64,000 nt of DNA from Scalesia atractyloides (taxonomy: Eukaryota; Streptophyta; Magnoliopsida; Asterales; Asteraceae), in assembly GCA_947069175.1 (NCBI GenBank), contig CAMTDV010000027.1, positions 42,855,369 to 42,919,368 on the forward strand, read 5' to 3'. Shown in pieces: positions 35,099 to 44,545 of the stretch (position 1 is the stretch's first letter; every line of letters starts with the position of its first letter). The notes beneath the pieces are model-generated. The model worked only from the letters and a program-made list of their open reading frames with translations, searched no databases and was not told where the DNA came from. The position numbers and the translations under genes were made by a program.

Positions 35099-36214
35099 TG
35101 ACGTGATGTCGTTGTCTCACGCAAATTTAATCCAAATACTGCTACTAGCTAGTGGTAAGAGGGTATCGAACACAAGGAATTGTGGAAATTGTGCCATTGA
35201 AAGGTTATGCTACTTAAACAAATTAACTAATTTGCAAGAAATTAATTTCAGATTTTTGGTTGATGGTTGTATATTTTAACTACTAATGATTCAAAAATTG
35301 ATGTGTTAGTAGATTAATAAGGAAATGACCATCTTGGGTTCCGGTTTAAAACGCATGTGTTTCAATTCAACTAGAAAGAGTCACATAGACATGACTCGTG
35401 TTTGATTAACTATTTGTGATAAAAGGGAACCAAGTAATCGGATTATAATGCGAGGTCGTTACCCGATGACTAACTTTCCCGTGATATCTCGATTGTCAAC
35501 GACACCAAGAACGTACGAAATAGGCAAGGACTAAAATATCAATCAACAATTTACAAACAATCAATCAACACTATAATAACCATAACATAGCAATTATTCT
35601 AGAAATCAAGAATTCAAACACAATTGTTCAACAAACCTTCACCCAAGATGATCACCAAGAATTCTAGCCTCTCATGTTCTCGCAATCAAACATACTTCAA
35701 ATGTTTTGTTCATACGAATCAATAACACCATAATAATGTTTAGAAATTGTCTTGAATCACTAAGGACACTCAAAATCACCTTTTTTGCTCTGCAGTTCTT
35801 CACCAATGATTAGACATATGAAAAGACTCCATAATTCGACTTAAATGGAGCACTTACAACTTTCCCATAGCTCACCACCATAAGCTACGGTGGCCAATTT
35901 TTTCCTTACGGTGGTAAGCCACTGTCTTACGGTGGCAATTAAGGGTAGACTCCACCATAAGCTACGATGGCCACCGTAGCTTACGGTGGCAAGCAGAATT
36001 TTCCCATTTTGCCCTTCTTCAATCTCTCGAGTCCAAAGCCTTAATTAGCCACTTACAATTCCCCGAAAAAACACTTTAAATTCCCTCATTATGCTTTTCA
36101 GTACCTGCAAAGGCATACGCACCGTAGACATCAAATAGTAACAATTAAACGTTTAAAGCGTGGAATATTTTTCATTTTATCGCACTTACAGGTTGTCCAA
36201 CAGACCACCCCTCA
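35099..36214 (-). repeat. 5' LTR of the Athila element
   Basis: 1116 bp; TGAGGGGTGGTC...CACGTCA on minus, directly followed by the TSD ACGAC. It contains a palindrome copy with two changes (35952-35989). Confidence 0.9.
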
Positions 36215-36219
36215 ACGAC

Positions 36220-38306
36220 CAAAGAAACATTTTGGTGGCTTGCGACGCTCCTCAGAAAATATCAGCGTCTGATCTGTAGGAGGAGGCTAATTAACTGTAT
36301 TGCCAAACCGAAAGCTCCTTAGCGACATAATTCTTGCTCGCTCAGCGATTCTTTCTTCTTTCTTTTCTTTCTTACTTTGCTCGATCTCCTCCAGCTTTCT
36401 CCAAGAAGTGTTCCATGTTATTCCTGAATGTACATCGTTAGCAAAATAGACATTAACAATCTTATGGAACTGGAGAGCTTGCTCTTTGTCCTTCTCCTCG
36501 AAACTAATCTTGCTGTAGAACAAGCATTCAATATCCTTATTCAAACAATTGACTAGCCACTTCGGGTCTAGTACTCGAATGCCACGGCATAGACCGTATA
36601 TACGTTTGTGTGCTATGACGGCTTTGGATAATTCCTCGGTAATCTTCCAAGAATCATCATCTTGATGGACACATATTACAGCTTCTCCCGTACTGGAATC
36701 GTAGTGCCGCCATTTGAAGATCTTGTAGAAATCTTGTTCCATCTTGATTAGAGGCATATTTTTCATCACTAGTGGCCTCTTTACAATCAATGTAACATCC
36801 TTCTCTTTCGTTACTGGATCGATTTTCATGATTCTTTTCGGGATATGTGGCTTCTAGTGAATAAAACCATGCGTAGCCTCAAGCTTTATTAATTTCCACA
36901 GCCGCTGGTCATGAAATCTCATCTTCAAATTAATCATCTTGGTTTGAACAAGCTCTTTGATATCCCAGAATGGCAGGGTCTTTATGTCGCTCAAGATCAA
37001 AAATACTAGATCCCATATTCCCGTTTAATCTCATAAACATTCAGCTCTTCGATCCATCCCCAGCTTATAATATCTCCCAAAGAAAAGTTAGCATCACGCG
37101 TAAAAAATGCTAAGGGATATTTGAATTTCTGTTCAGCTGGTACTTCTTTAAACCACCGCTTCCTCATTTCAGCAACTTCTTCTACAGATAATTGTTGAGG
37201 AACGGTTCCTTGTTTGACAGCCTCTTCTACTTTGCGTTTCAAAATATCGTCATTTTCGGCTGCAAACAGTTCACTAAAAGTTAGGGAGTCATCTGTACCC
37301 TCGTCGGCAACATTTGTATAATCATCATCAGAATCATCCTCCACGACAACCTTATCATACTCATGTGCATCAGCAACATGTTCGAAGTCATAATCAACAT
37401 GCTTGAAAGCGCTGATATCGTTAAGCTCCTCTTTGAAATCAAACACAAAATTCCTCGTTGTCCATGCCTAACATTTGAGCGATCTCTTCCTTTGTGTAGC
37501 AATGGACAAACTCACCTTCTTCAACATCATGCTCTAAATATAGAATCTTTGGTTTGGGCACGATATGAACGGTAGACATTTCGGACACCGTGAAGATTCC
37601 TGCCTGCTTAGCATCCTTAAAGCTATCAGACTTTCCCTGATCTCTACCTTCGTTCACTTGATTCACAGAATCATCCAAGTACACAGAAAAATCAATATCA
37701 TCATTCAAATTAGACTCTGTTACAAGGACACCTGAACCACCCAAGTCATCATCACCTCCATCACTATCATCATCAGACTTATCAGAAAATATATCATCGA
37801 AATCATCTAAGTCTTCACTTTCCTTCTCCGGATTCTCAAGAATTCTTCTATCTCAGCTTCTATCTCTTTCTCCAACTTTTTCTTATTGAGCCACTAGCAA
37901 TGCTTAGCTAAAAGATTCGACGTGTCAATTTCAACATCCTTAGGCTTTCCAACTAACACAAACTTCTTTGAAACCGCATACACCACCACCTCATAAGATA
38001 CTTGCACAGATTCAGCTTCTGGCTCAGTTATATCAATCACGGATCCTTACCAACCTTCGCCTTTCCCTTGCCCTGAGCATTAGATAGATCTTTGGCAATG
38101 CATTCCCGCTCGGCAACCCTTTCTCTGGCTTCTACTTTCTCAATCTCATCAATTTCAGCAGCTATATTGATTCTAAGTTTCTTTGTGAGTATTTTCTTGA
38201 ATAAGCTCATCTTTCTCTGATTTCTAAGACGTTCTTCATCATATTCTGCCATTCGATTTCTCAAACGCTCATTCTCAGATACGATACTCGCCAAAATAGC
38301 TTCTAG
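36220..38306 (-). pseudogene. SIRE-family accessory protein (C-terminal half), function unknown
   Basis: On minus: a coiled coil (IVSENERLRNRMAEYDEERL ... AEIDEIEKVEARERVAERE), FVLVGKPKDVEI, a broken charged stretch, then an acidic region (FSVYLDDSVNQVNEG; VVVEDDSDDDYTNVADEGTD). A globular-looking part follows: MRKRWFKEVPAEQKFKYPLA, GDIISWGWIEELNVYEIKRE, MKIDPVTKEKDVTLIVKRPL, WRHYDSSTGEAVICVHQDDD, RVLDPKWLVNCLNKDIECLF. It ends with a lysine-rich helix and FRFGNTVN at 36287. The first part matches 55159-55680 in the plus-strand element, so it is element-encoded. I recall similar unannotated proteins from Asteraceae genomes but know no function. No signal peptide or membrane helix is visible. 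Confidence 0.75.
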
Positions 38307-38318
38307 TTGCTATTTACT

Positions 38319-38774
38319 TGTGAGAGGGGATCGGCTCTCCTCTTATGAGCACCGGACTGATCTGACTCAGCTAACCGAGGCGGAAATTGTTAGAGAGTTT
38401 GAAAAACAAACAAGAAAGATATACTACTTAAACGCCTTGAATTGTATTGATAAACGTGAATAGTTACATAGCGAGTAAACATTTTGACAGGGCTTCGCCG
38501 TACATCAACCAACAGATATCTAACACAACACTCAGGCTCCTCTATTTATAGTATGACATAACTCGCATAGGAGGAGTGTGTGTGTGTGACTCGTGCGAGT
38601 GATGCCTCGTACGAGTGACAGAGTGTTGTCACTCGTACGAGGCATGATGCTCACTCGTACAAGCCATGTTACAAACATATAAAACATATATTTACATACA
38701 ATGTTCGACATTCTAAGGCCTATATACATAATCAACATATCCTAGACGTAGGCAATAAACATTATACACCAACA
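38319..38774 (-). repeat. 5' LTR of SIRE-like minus element
   Basis: 456 bp, near identical to 20666-21124. Its inner end reads CTCACAAGT and joins AAATAGCAACTAGAAGC of the accessory ORF instead of continuing into the PBS (TGGTATCAGAGC). Confidence 0.9.
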
Positions 38775-38779
38775 ATAAC

Positions 38780-40079
38780 AAATCCAATAGTCGCCACTTT
38801 TATATATAATTTACTAATATGAACTTAAAAAACTTTCAAAACAAAAGAAAATACAAATTTTATATTCTTTCATAGCAATATCTAATCCATTAATCTAGTA
38901 AATATAATCCATCTCCTATTTTTACATATTTAAATAAAAATCATCTTTCTCATATGTTTAGTTTTCATAAATGTTATATAATTTTTCATAGTTCATGAAA
39001 TCTAGCAAAAATTCCATAAATTTTTTCAAAAATCTAGAAATTAAATCTATGTGTTTTATATGTTTAAAAAACCAATTTTTATATAGTTTCTAATAAGATA
39101 CGATATGATTTAAAATTAAGAAGTCCATATATGATATATAGGGATTTATGATGTTGACATAATAATATTAGTATGGCGATAAGTAATAATTTCTTAAGCA
39201 AAATATTAAATCAAAACACAACCTATCTCAAAAGCCTTAAGAAATATAAATTCTAGAAAAATTTACAGAAACATAATTCATATTTAAGGAATAGAAGAAA
39301 AATATATTTTTAAAGCTACCTCCTCTGAACAAGGTATCAAGATGAAGAAAATTCCAAGAATTCCAAATGTTTGATGATCCCTGCTTCCACTTGTAGATTG
39401 GAGAGAAATGTTTTGGTAGTAATTTGATGGAGAATTTGCTTACAGAATTTGGATGTTTGGGTTCTTTGAAAGGAGGAGAATAACTATGTTTTAGTCATTA
39501 AAATGGTGAATTATTAGGTGTAAATGACATTTAGTTTATGCCTTCATTACCCCCATTAATTTGGACGATTAAGTCTACCTTAAAGTTGAGGAATAAGGGT
39601 ATTTTATTATTATTTTTAATGTATTATGACAATAAATAACAATAAAAATTAAATAAAAACTAAAAATAAAAAATAAAAATATATAGGTTCATGTTTTCAT
39701 TTATTTTGGTTCAAATTCGGATTACAATGGATCGGATTTTAGGATCCGTTTATGACGAATGTTACATTATTAACCTATGTGGCTATAAGGGCTTGAAGGT
39801 CATTTCCATTGCCCTCGCGATTTTGGGGTATATCACGGCCATCATCATCGGGATTGTTACTAGTCGTAATTTATATATGAGTGACTCAAGAAGATTTATC
39901 AGCTTTTAGGTGTATCAATTAAAATTTGATCTTATTCTAAGAGATGACACTAACTGACTTTTTGAAACTAAAGATGTACATGTATTGATAGAAGGATGAG
40001 TAGAATACAATGTCTAAACAAGGGCTATTAAAAACAAAATACATCAAACATAGAGAAAATTTCAAAATAACATTTGAAA
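38780..40079. other. AT-rich intergenic sequence
   Basis: No feature recognised. A 72-codon open stretch at 39691-39909 encodes a hydrophobic segment (VISIALAILGYITAIIIGIV) but has no context or family resemblance I can name, so I do not call it a gene. Confidence 0.5.
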
Positions 40080-40081
40080 AG

Positions 40082-40944
40082 GGAAATTTTATTCATCCTT
40101 CTTAGGTTTCACTAGCTTATATATTTCCGGTAGCATCTTGCTGGTCCTCCGCTTGCTACATTCCATCTGTCACTGAATTTGTTTAGTCCTTTGAATCGCT
40201 TGGTTAATAGCCTCTAATGGTATAGGCTGTTGAGGTTGTGGGACAATTGGGTATTGATAACTACAGGACCGATATGTAGGTGGAAAACGTCGGGGATAAT
40301 GGGTGTTTTGCATAATGGCCTCCAAATAGGGATCATAGGCGGGTATGGTTACATAGTTAGTGTAGTTAGCCGAGTTCGTATAGTAGGGGTTTGCTATCCG
40401 GATGAAGGGTTTAGATATTTGGGAGGCGGGTTTGGATATGTGGGTATTGGGTTCCCAAAGCCTGTGGAAACCGGATTTGGCTAGAGGATGGAATAGGGAG
40501 CTAAGCCTTATGCCCAAATGCACTGACATCCTGCCCTGGTGCAAGCTTTTTGTTGTTGTTGTTGTTCAAGCAACTAATATGGTAGTATCGGAGCATCCAT
40601 TGGTGATTGGGGGGGAGGACTTTGGTTTGCCCTTGGTCTGGTCCTTAGTATTCGGGGGTGTGGTAGAAGGTGAACCGGCTAAAATATTGGTTCCACCCGT
40701 CCGGTATAGGGTTTTGTCAAGGGGAACCGGCATACAAGGCAGTATCACTTGATAACTCGATTAGGTGACACTAAGTTATTGATTTCAGTATCTCCGGTTC
40801 GTGGCCGAACTGGTATTAGTTTGATTCGGGTGAGCCAATAGAATTAGTTGTATTGAATTCCGAACTACTCGAATGTTGTTGTGGTGGTGGAGGACCACAA
40901 CCGAACATATGTACTTTTCCTCTCCCGCGTTGTCTTGGTGGCAT
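40082..40944 (-). pseudogene. Gypsy-type gag-like ORF remnant
   Basis: On minus, an ATG at 40944 opens MPPRQRGRGKVHMFG, a basic start I associate with gypsy gag proteins of Asteraceae. P/Q/S-rich sequence follows, with stops and frame changes, then YDPYLEAIMQNTHYPRRFPP, PLEAINQAIQRTKQIQ and KMLPEIYKLVKPKKDE, ending near 40082. It lies 150 bp downstream of a PBS. No capsid core, zinc knuckle or pol is seen, so it is either a non-autonomous element's leader ORF or a deleted gag. Assignment is tentative. Confidence 0.5.
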
Positions 40945-41095
40945 ATCTCTACAAATATATTTAAAATCAATTTCGATATATAGGATGACTATCCTAAGTC
41001 TTAAAGACTTAGACTCAGAATTCTCTTATTGAATCTACAAATGTAAATTTTGAGTCTAGACATATAAGGCTAGTGGCTAAATCCCTTAAACTATA

Positions 41096-41107
41096 GCTCT
41101 GATACCA
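41096..41107 (-). promoter_or_regulatory. Primer-binding site, initiator tRNA-Met type
   Basis: TGGTATCAGAGC on minus, exact. It is separated from the LTR end (...CCTGACA) by AGT. Confidence 0.88.
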
Positions 41108-41110
41108 ACT

Positions 41111-43193
41111 TGTCAGGCCCCGTTCTCTTAGTGGGCCCAAATGTGGGGTTTGAACGTCACGATTGTATACTAGTTTCACAGCGCAACAAAAATATGGGTT
41201 TATGTATTATAGTACAAGCATCGGAAACATCAAATTATATTAAAACTTTATAATATCAAATATTAGTAGTCCAAAGGTAGGATCTAAATCAAATGGATTT
41301 CAAGACGTCAAAGGTCTTTTGTTAGGGAGTCGCAAATTCCAAAGCTATTGACCGAGACTTATCCAGCCTACTATTTAGGTTCATCGCCTTCCAAAGTTAT
41401 GATCTAAATAAAATGGATTTCAAGACGCCATAGGTCTTTTGCAATGGAGTCGTAAATTCCAAAGCTATTGACTGAGCCTTATCTAGCCTACTATTGAGGC
41501 TTGTCGCCTGTATGTTAATCTTTAAAAATATACCAACTTTTGCTCGTAAACACAATTAACCGATCAATTATAAAACATTTAAAATCATTTGTGAGTCGTT
41601 GGAATTTTTCTTGTTACCAGATTTACACGCTTCACATATTTAGGATCCATTATTCAAAACAGACTTTTGATTAATATACACACCATATATTTTGTGTCTG
41701 TCAGATGTATACCTATACCTCGCACTTAATGGCCATTACAATAAATGAATCGGAACATCCAGATATAGTACTATTAACCCCCAAATGTTTATGTTAATCA
41801 AGCAATACAAATTAAAATCGGGTTATCAATATTCCGAAAGCATTTGTCCATTTCAATAACCGTACCAAGTGGTTTTGTACATATCCTAGGTTTTATATAA
41901 TAAAAGTGGTTAAAAAGTATTTACCTGTGCTAGTTGTGATCACAACAAATTTGGTTCTTTAGCATAAACCGAATTCAAAGTTTATTATCCCACAATACGA
42001 TTTCTATAGGGCTCTATAGTCTAGAGTGAATGGAAATATTTATCCACTAGAATTGTTTACAGGTGATTATAAGTTCGTTGGACTTGACCAGTTAACATTG
42101 ATTTGAGCACGGTTTCACTAGATTAAGCATTGACCGAATAAAATGTGGTTTATATCCATACGAGTGAAGGATCTCGTGTGTCATGGTTTAATAACCTTAT
42201 ATTCTGATTTGAAAGTGTTTCAAGAAGGTTTTGACCCGTTACGACTTGTTTATATAGTTTATCCCATTTTAACGAGTCATTCGCGTAAATATGGGTTCAG
42301 ATGGTCAAATGGGTTCACGACAAGCCCAACATGTTAAAATATATTTTATTATGTTGTACAAATTGTTTTAGTATCAAAACATCATATTACATATGTTTTA
42401 AAATCATTCTTTGATATTTACATAAAGCTGGGTTTTGACTCTTTAGAAATATAAGTTTGACTTGTCCTTTGACCCATTAAGACGTTATGTTCGTGTGATA
42501 TAAATTCACGGCATTATACCTTATATTCTCATGATCACTTAGTGTATTTAATTTGGATTGGTTTGACCAAAGTGGTCAGAATCGAAAGTCAACATAAAAG
42601 TCAAACTGTTCACAATTTCGGACTTTCAGACTTAATTAGACTACTAAACTGAATGCTAATGGAAAACCAAGGAAAGGAGACGTACTTAGATCAGAAGAGG
42701 TTTCTTAGAACACCCGAAGAGAGGCTTGAAAGAGTAGAAAATGAAGCTCACACAAAGACTTTGTGTTTTGACTTTTGGTGTGAACGAAAATGAGGTTCAA
42801 AGGCTATTTATAGTGATCAAAGGAAGCTTAGAGCTTGGACAAGTGTCCCTGGGAGTCTTAAGGACTGATTAGTGTCCCTTAAGGTGGAACAACCGGCGTT
42901 AAGGTGGCAAATATTGAAGAAAGGTGTCCACAATGCATCAAATGTACCTTCTTGCAAGGACCGTCTACGCGTAAATTATTTAAATACCCCTTCGGACCGC
43001 AAAGGGATATTAATACGGTCCGCCAGGACCTCAGATGTGCCCAAAATTTTACTTTTAGGCAACTTTAGCCCCTTGACTTCGTATTCTCCCGTTTTGACAA
43101 TTCTAGCCCTTCTCTTTCAATATAGTGAATTACATGGAGCGTCTTTAGACGTACGTCACATTAGGATTTGATCATAAATATTGGGATGCCACA
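41111..43193 (-). repeat. Probable 5' LTR of a gypsy-type element
   Basis: Runs on minus from TGTGGCATCCC (43193) to GGCCTGACA (41111), about 2.1 kb. A TATA-type ACTATAAATAGCC lies near 42803-42816. Inside, a 120-bp tandem duplication occurs at 41271-41508. The second LTR is not in the window, so the outer limit is provisional. Confidence 0.65.
41271..41508. repeat. Two-copy tandem repeat, 120 bp
   Basis: Units begin CCAAAGGTAGGATCTAAAT (41271) and CCAAAGTTATGATCTAAAT (41391) and end at TCGCC. They are clearly diverged from each other. Confidence 0.85.
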
Positions 43194-43528
43194 CTAACAC
43201 ACCCATCCCTTGGTTTTTAGTAGACTTTTACGGCCAGATTTTTCCGACAACATCTTTATATACAGATGTTGCGGTAGGTGAAATAGCATTGCTTGCAACA
43301 CCATTACTTAAATGCACCTAATCAAGCACAAAGTTTACTTAAAAGAAAGTTTTTTTTCTTATTATTTTACATAACATACATGTATTATGAACCATATAAT
43401 TTACATTGTTACATCTACTAAACTTTTAACCTAAATTAAAAAAGGTGGGTGTAACTTACTTTCAGCAAATGAGATTCCTTCGTACTTCGCCGTAGGCCTT
43501 TGGTTTTTGTCCGGTTCATAACAGTTCC
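43194..43528. other. Intergenic spacer
   Basis: No feature recognised. The last five bases (GTTCC) should be the left TSD of the element that starts at 43529. Confidence 0.6.
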
Positions 43529-43988
43529 TGTTGGTGCATAATGTCTATTGCCTACATCTAGGATATGTTGATTATGTATATAGGGCTTAGAACGTCATAT
43601 TTTGTATGTTGATATAAGTTTTATTTGTTTTGTTGTTGACTCGTACGAGTGAGTCTTGTGACTCGTACAAGTGACACTCTGTCACTCGTACGAGGCTCCA
43701 CTCGCACGAGTCACACTCAGATACACACTCTCCTGTGGGAGTCATGTTGAGCTACAAATAGAGGAGCTTGAGTGTTGTGTTAGTAACTAGTGATCTTTTG
43801 GTGTGGCGAAGCCCCGTCGAACTGTTTACTTGCTCTGTACTTGTTAATGTTTATCAATACAATTCAAGGCATTTAAGCAGTATATCTCACTTGTTTGTTT
43901 GTCAAACTAGCTAACAATAAATTCCGCCTCTGTTAGTTGAGTTAGATCGGTCTGATGCTCATCGGAGGAGAGCTGATCCCCCCTCACA
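43529..43988 (+). repeat. 5' LTR of SIRE-like plus element
   Basis: 460 bp, TGTTGGTGCATAATG...CCCTCACA. The TATA-like site has become CTACAAATAGAGG, where the other family LTRs have CTATAAATAGAGG. It contains CTCGTACGAG at 43640 and 43685. Confidence 0.9.
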
Positions 43989-43990
43989 AG

Positions 43991-44002
43991 TGGTATCAGA
44001 GC
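43991..44002 (+). promoter_or_regulatory. Primer-binding site, initiator tRNA-Met type
   Basis: TGGTATCAGAGC, exact, two bases after the LTR. Confidence 0.95.
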
Positions 44003-44259
44003 CTTGAGGCCTGATCTGAGGACAAACATCAAGTTTCTGCATACTATCAATAGTTTCAGATTCAGATTCACCATTGGAGTTTTCTATTTTTACACTTTCC
44101 CATACTGATCTCGGAATTGGACAAATTCATGGACAAAATTGACTAGGATTTTATGATATCACATTAAAATCACTTCTAATCAATCCTTGACAATTTCAGA
44201 TCTAAAATCGAACTTAATCATGTCAACGACTATTGGTAAAATTCATCCGTTTGGTGACC

Positions 44260-44545
44260 TGAGTTGTTTCGTACGAGTAGAGAGACAACTCGTACGAACG
44301 ACTATCCGTACAAATTAAGTCATTCGTATGAACGAACAAACAAGTTTTTCTAAAAACTTACAAGTTTTAAAACATGTCATTCGCACGAAGCAATGATTAG
44401 CACGAATTAGTCGTTCGCATGAACCAGTCACTCGTACGAGTACCCTTTCACTCGTACGAACATCTCGTTTGTACGAATCTCTAAATCGCACAAGTATATC
44501 ACTCGCATGAACATCTCAGTCGCACGAGCAGTTCATCCGCACGAA
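44260..44545. repeat. CTCGTACGAG-type motif cluster in the gag leader
   Basis: Some fifteen words of the form YTCGYACGAR / TTCGYATGAA are spaced 10-25 bp apart, including an exact CTCGTACGAG at 44431. No tandem unit length holds, so this is not a simple satellite. Similar words occur in the family LTRs and at 52760-53480. Confidence 0.8.

Larger units (their letters stand above)
21199..36214 (-). mobile_element. Athila-type Ty3/gypsy element, TSD ACGAC, abnormal left end
   Basis: Both borders are flanked by ACGAC (21194-21198 and 36215-36219). On the minus strand the order is 5' LTR (36214 to 35099), tRNA-Asp-type PBS, gag, protease, RT/RNase H, integrase, an extra env-position ORF, PPT and 3' LTR (22553 to 21448). 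Left of that LTR lie PBS-like sequence and a 230-bp inverted LTR piece that ends exactly at the TSD. A second Athila copy interrupts the integrase. The PBS type, LTR size and extra ORF after pol fit the Athila lineage. The coding regions are broken. Confidence 0.88.
20666..38774 (-). mobile_element. SIRE-like copia element, internally deleted, TSD GTAAC/ATAAC, host of nested Athila
   Basis: Two LTRs in the same minus orientation (20666-21124 and 38319-38774, 459 and 456 bp) share TGTTGGTGCATAAT...CTCACA ends. They are flanked by GTAAC (20661-20665) and ATAAC (38775-38779), a one-mismatch TSD. Between them, excluding the nested Athila insertion, only about 2.2 kb remains: accessory ORF sequence and a PPT. 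Gag and pol are absent. The LTRs are the same family as the plus-strand LTR at 43529. Confidence 0.88.

Noticed and set aside
39691..39909. 72-codon ORF with a hydrophobic segment (small membrane protein?)
   Set aside because: Sits in AT-rich sequence without promoter, homologous motif or second copy; short hydrophobic ORFs arise often by chance there.
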